The notes under the pieces were generated by a model. It ran no database searches. It was given only the letters and a program-made list of their open reading frames with translations, and was not told the origin of the DNA. A stretch of DNA of 64,000 bases from Congeria kusceri (Eukaryota > Mollusca > Bivalvia > Myida > Dreissenidae), in NCBI GenBank assembly GCA_027627225.1, contig JAPFQT010000157.1, positions 248,001 through 312,000 on the forward strand, read 5' to 3'. The translations under genes were made by a program, and so were the position numbers. Below are positions 25,540-35,952 of the stretch, in pieces (the first letter of the stretch is position 1; each line of letters begins with the position of its first letter).

Positions 25540-25580
25540 ACTGACCACAATATCTCTCAGTTCGAGATCAGGTGAGCTAA
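25540..25580 (-). mobile_element. Right end of a decayed Helentron-like element
   Basis: CAGGTGAGCTAAAAA is the type-A right end, but no units or left end accompany it. A comparable remnant, CTCAGGTGAGCCAAAA, lies at 48230-48246, in the same position relative to the second TSP1 exon. Confidence 0.4.
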
Positions 25581-25665
25581 AAATCTGTTGGGTGCAACCA
25601 CACTACATTTAGGCTGCGTGTCACTGCTTTAGCAACTGTTGTTGTTTATCTCCATGTCATCTTAC

Positions 25666-25796
25666 CTTGACAAGACCTCAGGTTGCAATCCTCAACTTGA
25701 TAACTATCGCAACCATGGTCACTTCTGTCGGTACAGGTCCTGTGTCTGGCTCAAGTTCCATTCCAGCTGTTTATTCCCTGGCTGACCAATCTATTT
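25666..25796 (-). pseudogene. Decayed thrombospondin type-1 exon, copy 1
   Basis: On the minus strand, between acceptor TGATGTACAG and donor CAAG|GTAAG, the sequence aligns with a TSP1 repeat: IDWSA at the start and, after a frame change, ARHRTCT and YQVEDCNLRSCQ at the end. The front half has lost cysteines and has in-frame stops. The exon is 131 bases, one less than the length needed to keep the 2+3n+1 phase, consistent with a one-base deletion. The better preserved relative is at 48995-49132. TSP1 modules occur in extracellular and axon-guidance proteins; this copy is not functional as it stands. Confidence 0.6.
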
Positions 25797-25917
25797 CTGT
25801 ACATCACTGCCAGGCCCATCTGTTCCTGTATGTGTGTAAATACAACTAAATAATATTGGCACTCATGTGGATGTTGTGTTAATAATTATAAGTGAAGACC
25901 TAATCAAGCTTTATATT

Positions 25918-26970
25918 AACAAGAGTTATCAGCCTTTATCACTACAAAAAAAGAGGCATATTTATCCTAAAATGCTGGTCACAGATATCGAGGTTGTGCG
26001 TGAAACTATGGTATCTGATATACACATTTTAAGCAGATACAATAGTTTCACGCTCAACCCTCGATATAAGTCTTGGTCAGTGACCTTATATAATGACCTT
26101 GAAGACATGTGTGATGTTTAGTTGCGTATCTGTAGCAGATATAGAGATAATCCTACTAAATTGTAGGTCAGAGCTATGGGCCTTGTTCAGTGACCTTATA
26201 CAATGACCCTGAAGACATGTGTAAAGCTTCAATTGAATATCTGTAGTAGTTGTAGAGATATAGAGTTGTTGCACGCCAACTTTAACCTGAATTCATAAGT
26301 ACAAAAAGGGGCATATTTCTGCTAAATTACTGGTCAGAGTTATGGGCCTTGGTCCGTGACCTTACATAATGACCCCAAAGACATATGAAGTCTCAATGGT
26401 GTAGTGGATATGGTGTCCGCCTTGCGACCGGAGGTCCCGGGATCGATCCCCACTCAGGGAGCTTTCTCAAGATCTTTCCAAAGACACCAAGTACTGGTTC
26501 TGCCCAGGAAACCCACTCAAGAATGTCTTTATAAGCCAAGGCTTTCGATGCAATCAAGCTAAAATAAATAGGTTTAAACTAAACTAAAGACATGTGTGAA
26601 GTTTCAATTGAATATCTGTAGTAGTTATAGAGATATGGAGTTGTTGCCACGCAAACTTCAACCTGAATATTTAAGTACAAAAAGGGACATAATTCTGCTA
26701 AATTGCAGGTCAGACTTATGGGCCTTGGTCAGTGACTTTACGCAATGACCTCAAAGACATGTGTGAAGTTTCTTTTGAATATCTGAAGTAGTTACAGAGA
26801 TATGTACTTCTTACACGCAATCCTTAACCTGATTTTTCTCTCGCACGCAAACCTTAACCTGACTTTTCTAAGTCATATCCGTAGTAGTTACAGTTACAGA
26901 AGCCTTAACCAGAGCATTATAGCGATGCGGACAAACAGGTGAGTCGTGTAGCTCGAAGTATTTGGTGAAT
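25918..26970 (-). mobile_element. Helentron-like element with ~175-bp units, hosting a SINE
   Basis: The left end starts AACAAGAG. About five units contain GGGCCTTGGTCAGTGACCTT, GAAGACATGTGTGAAG and TATCTGTAGTAGTTATAGAG. The right boundary is indistinct (near GCGGACAAACAGG). A SINE splits one unit at 26391-26585. Confidence 0.5.
26391..26585 (+). mobile_element. tRNA-headed SINE, copy 2, nested
   Basis: Same head (TGGTGTAGTGG, B-box GGATCGATCCC), body (AGACACCAAGTACTGGTTCT) and tail (TAGGTTTAAACTAAACT) as the minus-strand copy at 12925-13132. Target duplications are AAAGACATATGAAG (26377-26390) and AAAGACATGTGTGAAG (26586-26601). Removing the SINE rebuilds a normal core unit of the host element, so the SINE is the younger insertion. 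Confidence 0.88.
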
Positions 26971-27275
26971 AGTTGAGCTTAAAATGCAAGTACTCAACAG
27001 GTCACCTGTACTTGTAAAGCAACAGAAGGGTGATTTTGGCAGGTAGATAATCAAACATTATCAAATATGTCGGCATAGGTTTTTAAACAGAGATAAATAC
27101 TGTTTGCATAAACATTTATGGCACTACTTCAAAAGGTTGCTATTGCACACATATTTATTACCCATAATAGTCTACATTTGATGTTACTCTGTATGTTTGT
27201 CAAGACAATATAGAGTTCATATGCTGACAGTAAATGCAGTTAAACATTGAGTTCTATAACACTAAACTAAGTTAC
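26971..27275. other. No gene seen
   Basis: Short AT-rich spacer without recognisable features. Confidence 0.3.
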
Positions 27276-27359
27276 CAGGCCTGTTAAACAGTCGGCCTGT
27301 TACTGGGAAGATCGTGTCCACAGCCTCTTCCTGGGTCTCCACAGCCTGGCAATGACATA
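27276..27359 (-). CDS. Candidate 84-base exon, orphan
   Basis: On the minus strand an acceptor (CATATCTTCCAG) precedes an open 84-base stretch reading CHCQAVETQEEAVDTIFPVT and ending with donor CCTG|GTAACTT. Two bases before the first full codon and one after the last make it symmetric in the same phase (1-1) as the TSP1 exons nearby, the phase typical of shuffled extracellular modules. I recognise no domain. It could be a remaining exon of the same locus or a chance open stretch. Confidence 0.35.
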
Positions 27360-27649
27360 CTGGAAGATATGGTGAACATATAAATCAATGAGTTCATACA
27401 AACATAAAATTTTTATAAACAATATTTTACTAATTATGCTATAGTGGTGAATTTTTTTTTGGCAGCATGGTTTTGCTTCAATGTATGTTTTTTTTTCTTT
27501 TGAAACACCACATGTATATTGACATATATGTTAACGTGAATTCTGAATACAATTAGAATTTTGTTATTTTATGTCTACTACTAATGTTCCTGCGCCTGCA
27601 AATGTGTCATCGATGACCAGTGTTTATATTATTAAATTAGTTTTGTCAA
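27360..27649. other. No gene seen
   Basis: AT-rich sequence with T tracts and no recognisable feature. Confidence 0.3.
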
Positions 27650-27990
27650 TTGGGTTTTGTCAATTGTTTGAAGAAATAAGGCCATCACATTTAGCAATGT
27701 TTCTTTATTAATTATTCACAATTCTAACATGATACCCACTATTTTTCCTGTAGACACAGAACAAAATAATAGTGGTTTAACTTCCCAATAAACAACGCCA
27801 AAAGAAGTTCCGATTCTGAGCGGAGAATAGTAAAATAGTTCTCATTACAATTGCAAAAATATGTGTCAAATCATGTTAATATCAAATCAAATCAAAATAA
27901 TTTGTGCATTTTCGTTGTTTATTGACCAATAAACAACTCTTTGTTGTTCCAATTTTTGGCTATTAAACAACTCGGGATAACGACCTCATG
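27650..27990. repeat. Palindrome-bearing repeat, copy 3
   Basis: GTTGTTTATTGACC with its near reverse complement (27914-27937, one mismatch) repeats the palindrome at 9326. CCCAATAAACAACGCC and GTTCCGATTCTGA are also shared with the family. Confidence 0.55.
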
Positions 27991-28379
27991 GTTTAATTGG
28001 AGATGGGCTCTGCTTTGTTAGGGTCTACAAAGTTCACAGATTGGAGCAATGTCTGGAATATATCTGTTCTCTGCTTTGTCTGTATGCATACAAATCATTT
28101 CGCAAAAGGAGAATTGTCCTTTCATACTGTACTTTCTGCTCATGTATTCTCTTTTTCTGTGAAGTAAGTTGAGTTTTCACAAAATGGTTTTAGTCCTGAC
28201 AAAAAATCAACAAAGGGTAGTATTCAAAATTGTTGTGCAATTATGAGTTATGGTTCTTGTAAGCTTTACTTACACCTGCTATCGTAAATCATTCTGTGCA
28301 GAATAAACAAAATTCCTTTTATCATTTTTGAATTATGCTTTGCACACTCATAAATAAAAGGAAAGTAATTAAATAACCT

Positions 28380-29570
28380 TACAAGTCTGGTTCTTGCATG
28401 CAACACACCATCTGGTGATGGTGATCATTTCTGTCAATATAACTGAAAATCCCAGCATGCATTACAATATGATGCTCTAAACAATTATTTGACCTTTGGA
28501 CTTAAATATTGACCTTGAAGTTTCAGCTACAGACCTGGTTCTTAAACGCCACCTGCCGTTTAATAATGATTATCACTTCTGCCAAGTAATTTGAAAATTC
28601 TTCCATGCTGGGCAAAATTATACTTTTGTCAAAGTCAATTGCTTAAACTCTTATATTTGACCTTTAAGTGTGACCATGACTTTGGACCTAAGGACCTAGT
28701 TGTTGCACGCCATATGCTGTCTCATTATGCTTATCAGTTCTGTCAAGTAATTAAAAAAGTTCTTGAATGCTGAACAAACTAATGCTCCGACAGAGTCCAT
28801 GGTATTAATTCTTATATTTGACCTTTGACCTTTACATGTAACCATGACCTCGGGCCTAGTTGTTGCACGTGACACACCGTCTTATAATGGTCATCAAAGT
28901 TATTTGACAATTTTTCAATGCTGGACAAAGTTATAGCCTGGACAAGAATCTTAACATATATACATTCACTTGATCTTTGAATTTTGAATTTTAAGTGTGA
29001 CCTTGTCCTTGGACCAAGGCATCCGATTCTTACACGCCACACACCGGTGCACAATACTTATCACTTATGCCAAGTTATTTGAAAATCCTTCCCTGCTGGA
29101 CAACATTATGCTCCGGACAGGGTATATGGCTTAAGTTCTTGTATTTGATACTTGACCTTTAAGAGTGATCTTGACTTTGGACCAAGGGACCTGGTTTTTG
29201 CATGCGACAAACCATCTCTAGGCTTAGCACTTCAGCCAAGTTATTTCAAAACCCTTCTCTGCTGGACAAAATTATGCTCCGGACAGTATCTATGGCTTAG
29301 ATTCTTATATTTGACCTTTAAGTGAGACTTGACCTTGGTCCTAGGGAACTGGTTCTTGTGCACGACACACCGTCGCACCATGCTTAACACTTGGCCTAAC
29401 TTATTTGAAATTCCTTCCATGCTGGGCAAAATTATGTTTCGGACAGGGTCTGTGGGTTATAATTCTCATATTTGACCTTTGACCTTTAAGTGTGACCTTG
29501 AACTTGGACATAGGGACCTGGTTTTTGTGAGTGACACACCGTCTAATTATGCTTAACATTGATAATTATG
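28380..29570. repeat. Seven or so ~165-bp units, Helentron-like core without ends
   Basis: Tandem units contain ATATTTGACCTTTAAGTGTGA, ACACACCGTC and GCTGGACAAAATTATGCTCC at intervals of about 150-175 bases. They are related to the two units at 12040-12372. No terminal hairpin or terminal repeat is visible. Confidence 0.65.
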
Positions 29571-29826
29571 TTACATAAATATTCATTTAACCATCTAAAA
29601 GGCACTATACATTATACCGTTACAATGTATGGTGGTACTATAAGAGTCTGTATTATCAGACTAGATCAAAGCTTCCATCCAAGCAAGGCAATTGAATTTA
29701 ATTGATTTGTAATCCTTTGTACACCATCACAGTGTAAGGGTCTGCCTAAATCATATTTATGACAGAAGTTCTTCTATGCAATAAAGGAGGACCAGTACTC
29801 TCCATAAATTACTGAATTTGTCCACA

Positions 29827-29870
29827 AACAAGAGCTGTCAGAGGACAGCGCACTCGGCTATTTGAAGTGT
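29827..29870 (-). mobile_element. Orphan Helentron-like hairpin end
   Basis: AACAAGA with hairpin GCTGTC-AGAG-GACAGC (29834-29849, six-base stem) then GCACTCGGCTATTTG. No matching right arm or core follows, so this is a solitary or truncated end. Confidence 0.5.
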
Positions 29871-30622
29871 TTCAGTTGGTACATATTACATTTTTCCACA
29901 ACATAGTATGTAAAACATATTTTTGTAAACTAACAAAATATGAAGAATTTTATAGCCAAATTGAAGAAACTTAGACTAAATTATATTCAATTTGCTACAA
30001 GTGAAGGACAATTCTGCAACATGACATGAAAATAATGAAATTTCCAATGCTCACACAATAAATCTTGGTTTGCCACTTAGTTTCCAATGATTATTATTTC
30101 AAAGCAAATACCTAACAAATATGCAACCACTTATTATTATCTGCTTTTGTTATGAATTGTTCATTAGTAAAGCTAGTGGCCATCGTAAGAATCGACCTAA
30201 TAGCACCGACATGAAAGCACAATGGTATCATTCAAGGTGTTGTCGATTTTGTATGTAATTATGATAACACTTAGATAAAACTCCCCCTCAGTAATAAGAA
30301 TAATTGGACCATAAATCATTCATCATCTGTTCAGACTTTCAAAGGTATCTGAATACACACAAAATATATGTATAACAGCATGTCATTATATATGCACTAA
30401 AAGCACTCAAGTGCCAACTAGGATTACAAAATAACCCAACTATTTTGACTACACTGAAAGGCTCTTATTTCCAAACAATATGTTGCTACTGATTTGTTTT
30501 AAGTAGGCTTTTGACAGGTTTTGTTAAATTCTTTGCATGACAGAAATCAGCAACACGATACCATGCTGCAGTGACAAATGGCACATCATTACACTATGAT
30601 TACACTTTCCAGTTCTTATTCA
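29871..30622. other. No gene seen
   Basis: AT-rich sequence without recognisable repeats, frames or splice structure. Confidence 0.3.
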
Positions 30623-31473
30623 AACAAGTGATGTTTGTAAAACATGTATGCCCCCCAACTTGCAGCCAAGTTGTGAATATGTGCGATTGTTAAGAATTTT
30701 TTTAATATGCAATCCCAAGCGAGGTCTCGATATACAGTATCTATGTATGGAGTTTCATTAAAATATCTGGATGCGTTCTCAAGTTATTGAGCGGAAACCG
30801 TTTTTATATTTTTAGTAATGGTGACCTTGACCCCACCCACCCCATATGCAATCTCATGCAAGGCTTCGATATAAGGTATATATATATATATATATATGAA
30901 GTTTCATTACAATATCTCGATGCATTCTCAAGTTATGGAGCAGAAACCTTTTTTTCATTTTTAGTTATAGTGACCTTGACCCAACCCACCCCATATGCAA
31001 TCCCAAGCGAGGTCTCAATATAAGGTATCTTAGTATGAAGTTTCATTAAAATATCTCTATGCGTTCTCAAGTTATTAAGCGGAAACCGTTTTTTTCAATT
31101 TTTAGTAATGGCGATCATGACCCCACTCAACCCCTTATGCTATTCCAAGCGAGGACTCGATATAAGGTATCTATGTATAAAGTTTCATTAAAATATCTAG
31201 ATGATCACAAGTTATTGCGCGAAAACCGTTTTTCTATTTTTACCAACAGTGACCTTGACCTTTGTCCTGTTGACCTAAAAATGTATAGGCGTCTTCCTTT
31301 CCTCCCAAGTAACCAGCATATAACTTTCACGATTGTAGGTCAAAGAGTTCTCTAGATATTGTGCGGAAACAAAATGGTCTACGGACCGACCGACCATCCG
31401 AGCGACCGACCAACCGACCGACGGACAGGTGCAAAGCAAGATACCCCCACTTCTTTGAAGAGCGGGATAATAA
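30623..31473 (-). mobile_element. Helentron-like element (type B ends, type D core)
   Basis: The left end has AACAAG, hairpin ATGTTT-GTA-AAACAT (30631-30645) and TATGCCCCCC. The right end is CCCCCACTTCTTTGAAGAGC followed by GGGATAATAAT. Its core units (CACCCCATATGCAATCCCAA, TTATTGAGCGGAAACCG) are those of 21349-22810 although the ends differ. Confidence 0.7.
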
Positions 31474-31538
31474 TTAACCCCAGTCCTCTCCCAATGAGAG
31501 AATTGTATTGAGTACTGCTTTTACTCAACAACTGAGAC

Positions 31539-32231
31539 AACTAGAATTGTGAAATGAGTGATGCATATACCCCCACAATATGGCTTTGTCACAAAACTTT
31601 GGCATTCATTCGAAAGAAATGGACAGAGAGAGAATGCTTATATTTGTGAATGGTCAACAGTGTATTTGCAAAAATGTAATTTCGATACATTTGCAAAAAT
31701 TTAATTTCGATACATGCCATAAATTTGTCAACATTTAGTGGTTTGTAACCAAAGTTGAACTTTACCTGTATTTTATGATAATACACCTATGTACCAAAAA
31801 TAATTTAAACATGTGAAGCCTTTCATGAGCTATTGTCCATGTTTTGGGGGAATTTAAGTCCAAAAGAGGCCATAACTGTGTCAAAATTTAGTGGTTGTAA
31901 CCAAAGTCGAACTTGACCTGTATTTTATGATGCTACACATGTGTACCAATAATTATTTAAATATGTCAAGCCATTGTTGAGTTATAGTCAGGAAAGTATG
32001 TTTTTAGGGAATTTAAGTCAAATAAAGGGCCATAACTCTGTCAAAATTTAGTGATTTGTAAGCAACATCGAACTTGACCCGTATTCTATGATGTTACACG
32101 TGTACCAAAAATTATTTGAATACGTCAAGCCTTTCTTGAGTTATCATCCGGAAACGAAAAACCAACAGACCGATGGACAAGCTCACTCCTATATACCCCC
32201 CCCCCTAAACTTCGTTTGTGGGGTATAATAA
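31539..32231 (-). mobile_element. Helentron-like element (type F), copy 1
   Basis: The left end is AACTAG with subterminal arm TATACCCCCACA (31566-31577). The right end is TGTGGGGTATAATAAT. About four ~160-bp units contain AGGCCATAACTCTGTC, AAATTTAGTGG and TGTACCAAAAATTATTT. The left hairpin is weak in this copy. Confidence 0.7.
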
Positions 32232-32439
32232 TGGTTTTAACCAAAATATCTGCATACTCAATAGACAGTATGGCTGAAATGCTTTAAATGCAGTATGATA
32301 TTTTTTCCATCTCAATACCCCTCAAGGACTACCAAATTATGGATAAATATAAATAGCACATATATTTTTCAGGTCACGCCATGGTACCATGATTCAGTCA
32401 TGTACAGTTCATAGTTTCCAAAGATTCTTACATACTATA

Positions 32440-32825
32440 AACTAGACATGTGTCCGTAGAACACGGATGCCCCACAGATTCCGCTGGTTGTCACAAAACT
32501 CCACTGATGTCGAAAAAAATGCACCAAAATACCCAGGTGCACAAGTTTACATGCTGATGAACATGTTTATTAAGTTTCATCACTAGCAGTTATACTTTTC
32601 AAGTAACATGCGACACAAGTCCAAAAATGTATTTTTTTTGCTATAAAAGGGCCATAACTCCACTGACGTCAGAAAAAATTCACCAAAATACTCAGGTGCA
32701 CAAGTTCATATGCTGATCAATAAGTATATAAAGTTCATTGCTCTAGCAGTAACACTTTTTGAGTTGCGCATGACACAAAAATCTATACACCACCACTCTG
32801 AAAATTGGGGCATAAAAATAAAATG
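32440..32825 (-). mobile_element. Helentron-like element (type G), copy 1
   Basis: The left end is AACTAG with a GTGTCC-GTA-GAACAC stem (32450-32464, one mismatch), then GGATGCCCC. It has about two units (GCACCAAAATACCCAGGTGC, AAGTTTCATCACT); the right end is CTCTGAAAATTGGGGCATAAAA. A longer relative is at 42497-43494. Confidence 0.6.
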
Positions 32826-33479
32826 CCACCTTATTGGTTTTATAAGTTATTATTATTGTTTATCTTTAGTGGATCTTATAATTAAAGATACTGCACTCCA
32901 GATAGGCATAAAAATGTGCTGTTTTTGTAGTTATGTCTAAACAGTAAAAACATTTGTAAAACCATCATTTTTTGTATAGAACACGATCAAATACTGTCAT
33001 AAACTGTATAATTTATTGAAAAAATTTCCTTGAACCCGGAATTCCCGATTTATAAATACTGCTGCTTTCCCCAATACAAGCACCTGATAAAAATATGCGT
33101 ATGCGCGACTTGACAACATTTAACTGTCATGTAATAACCTAAATATAAACAGCACTATTTTAAAATCACTCAGTGAGTTAGAACGATAAAGACAAAACTA
33201 TATAAAACCATTGTGTTTCAGGTAAATTAAAACATATGTGCCTAATTTTTTTAATGTATTCTATATAATTAAGAAAAATTGTATATTTAGTTTTTACGAT
33301 TAGACCATCTGTAGTGCAGTCCCTTTAAAAATTTGTCATAAAATCTTGTAATTGCGAGACATTTTGGAATTGCCTAAAAAGTTAGATTATTAATATGCTT
33401 TAAACCCAGCACCCTTGATCAATATGTCCAATACAGATTTTGATGTCATACCTGCATTGAATTTAATTAGTTCTAGTAT
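32826..33479. other. No gene seen
   Basis: AT-rich sequence; CCATCTGTAGTGCAGTCCC near 33307 faintly resembles the AACAGGTCCC repeat end. No other recognisable feature. Confidence 0.3.
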
Positions 33480-34170
33480 TACACCCATTACAACAATTTC
33501 AATAAAGGCTTTCATTGATTTCAACATGAATGGTTTAGGTCTTGAGTGTCTCGTGAAGAACAATGCATATAAAGGCATTTCAATAGGTTGTATTTACGAA
33601 AGAACAGAATGATAAGAATGGTACATTATATTGATCAGTAGTGCAAATTGCCATTTTGAGTGGGTTTAACTGCTGGGGTATCTTCTTAAATACCCTATTA
33701 AAACTATTTTAACTTCAGGTGTACATAAAAAAAAAAGAAAAACGAAGCTTTTGGTTATTTGATCAGGACTATTTTATGCAAAGGAATTCATTGAGGAGGG
33801 CAATCTCATTTTTGTTAACTATTCAAAATTTGTAGTGTCTATTGATCAGTTTTCAAACATCATAATTTAATTTGGCCACAGAACGTTATAAGGCATATTA
33901 TTTCCACTAAACTTTTTCGCATTTTCTATCAACTGAGCGGATCTAAGTAGCACTGATGATATGCTAAAGAGAAATATGTTAATAGATGTGTGATTGTGCT
34001 TTTGTACATTTACAATTGCTTGCACATTACAATATAAATGATATGATATGCTTTGCAACTAAATATCTTCTTTTGCACTTATACTTAGAAAAGTGTTTTA
34101 TTTTATTTTACCTTCTGCAGGTTTCGATATCTATAACTGAACCACCAAGTATAATCATTTTCAACAAATA
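33480..34170. repeat. Segmental duplication, block A
   Basis: Two parts match diverged copies further right. Positions 33535-33620 (ATGAATGGTTTAGGTCTTGA) match about 44380-44470, and 33760-34060 (AAAGGAATTCATTGAGG, TAGTGTCTA, GCATATTATTTCC) match about 45965-46250. Orientation is the same in both. No open frame is conserved between copies. Confidence 0.6.
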
Positions 34171-34344
34171 ATGCACATTCAATGCAATAGAAGAGTAAAA
34201 TACATGAATGGCCAACACAATTTAGACTGATGGAGGTAATCACAATCCAGTACAATACACTTGACTCTCATATTAATTATGAACTTTACTTTCACATTTA
34301 ATACCTATAAATACAAAAAAATTAAGCCTTTATGTTTTCTTTAG

Positions 34345-34448
34345 ATCCAGAAAAAGATGCATATACTGCAAACATGTTTGCAGTAGATGCAACAAACATG
34401 GAGGGAGTTTCTATTTTAAAGCATGCGGAACACGAAGAACAATTATAG
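34345..34448 (+). CDS. Exon-like terminal open segment
   Basis: After acceptor TATGTTTTCTTTAG the plus strand is open for 33 codons (PEKDAYTANMFAVDATNMEG at its start) to a TAG. It includes a perfect 22-base palindrome at 34364-34385. I recognise no domain and cannot find an upstream exon, so it may be chance. Confidence 0.2.
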
Positions 34449-34612
34449 ATGGACATGGAAGAAGTCTCAAATATACAAAAATGCATATGAGAGAGTGAAT
34501 TCCTGCTTATGCTTTATATTTTTACCGAATTAAAACTTTGACAGACTGTGTAGGACCACAATTATTTCACAGATGCTCACTCATGGATCAAGTCAGAGCA
34601 TTATGAGAATTA

Positions 34613-35221
34613 TAGTAGAATCGTGATTATACTAAAAGTCACCGGACCGCTGTGATGACTCGTATAATCACATTTTTCCATATAATCGCATCTTTCTTAA
34701 AAAAATTTGGAACATCGTTCTATAATTTCAGTATTGCTGCATAATTGGACTCATAATCATAATAAAGGATTACTGTGTATTAAAACATAATAACTATAAT
34801 ATCACGTTGAATTTAAATATTTCTTCAATTTTTTTTATTTTATAAACAATATACACATTATAATCTTGCTTGTGTGAGATTTTGCCTAAATTACGCAATG
34901 CCCTATCAGATAAATTTGTAGCACAGTGTTCTCAACTTCCATGCTGTATTATGCGAAACACAGGATGGTGGCTGTCACTCGAAGAGGTGTCAAAACATCC
35001 CCTTGTCAGTGATTCGTATAATCGCATCTTTGTCACACATATTTAATTGTCATCTGACCCTGATAATTGCTTGTATAATTGCATTTCGGGTATAAACGTG
35101 ATTAAAAGATCTTTTTTCACATTGAATAAAGATGGCAAAACGACAGGACTGCAGCTGTTGTTCGTAGTACGTCATCATATCATATAATCCCAATTTGCAT
35201 ACTCGTGATTTCACTGTACAT
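34613..35221. mobile_element. Possible TIR element
   Basis: The left side (AGTAGAATCGTGATTATAC) and the reverse complement of the right side (ACAGTGAAATCACGAGTATG) are similar over about 20 bases. TATAATCGCATCTTT and TATAATTGCATTT recur inside. No transposase frame. Confidence 0.35.
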
Positions 35222-35287
35222 GTATACACAAATAACTATCGATTGTAACCACAATAAATTGTTGATATTTTAAAAACTGTAAACAAA

Positions 35288-35742
35288 AACAAGATCCTGT
35301 GTTTGATAAAACCACATGCCTCCGTTTGGTGCTGGATAGCCCATTTCTTAGACCAATTTAGGTCAAGGTCAAATAAAGGTTGGGTGATATGGGTGGATTT
35401 GGAACGGTCATAAGTAACAACTGTGTAAATATCCAAGTGTTATAGTAAGCGGTGTTGGTGCTAGACGAAACGGTTTAATCTAGTTAACCAAGAAATGGTA
35501 CTTTTGAATTATTATAAGTCCAAATTAGGTCAAGGTCAAAGTGAGGTTGGATGATATGGATGGATAGGGAATGGTCATAAGCAGCAACTATGTAAGTATC
35601 AAAATGTTGTAGTAAGCAGTGTTGGTGCTAGATGAAACGGTAAAATCTACTTAACCTTGTCACAGACGGTTAGGACGGAAAGATGATAGGACGGACTGAT
35701 CACTATATTATGCCTTCTGCATCAAGATGCTGGGGGAATAAA
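35288..35742 (-). mobile_element. Helentron-like element (type B), copy 2
   Basis: The left end is AACAAGATC with a bulged GTGTTT/AAACCAC hairpin (about 35299-35315) and ACATGCC. The right end is GATGCTGGGGGAATAAAAA. Two to three core units contain AGGTCAAGGTCAAA, GGTTGGGTGATATGG and GTAAGCGGTGTTGGTGCTAG, as in 13264-13485. Confidence 0.65.
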
Positions 35743-35759
35743 AACTTATTATATACTGT

Positions 35760-35952
35760 ATTAAATACCCTCCCACCCCATATGCAATCCCATGCAAGGT
35801 GTCAATATAAGGTAACTATGTATTAATTTTCTTTAAAATATCTCAATGCATTCTGAAGTTAATGAGCGGAAACAGTTTTTCTATTTTAAGTAACAGTGAC
35901 CTTGACGCCACCTATCCCAGATGCAATCCCAATCCAGGTCTCAATATAATGT
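35760..35952 (-). repeat. Fragment of type-D core units
   Basis: About one and a half units (CACCCCATATGCAATCCCAT, AATGAGCGGAAAC) without ends. It is continuous with the next element, as if one end had been lost at the junction. Confidence 0.55.

Noticed and set aside
25667..25849. 60-codon plus-strand frame
   Set aside because: It is antisense to the TSP1-like segment, whose splice sites and homology to 48995-49132 favour the minus strand.
25918..26970. Clear terminal hairpin for this element
   Set aside because: The AACAAGAG start is present but I could not find a convincing stem or a matching right arm, so the boundaries are left approximate.
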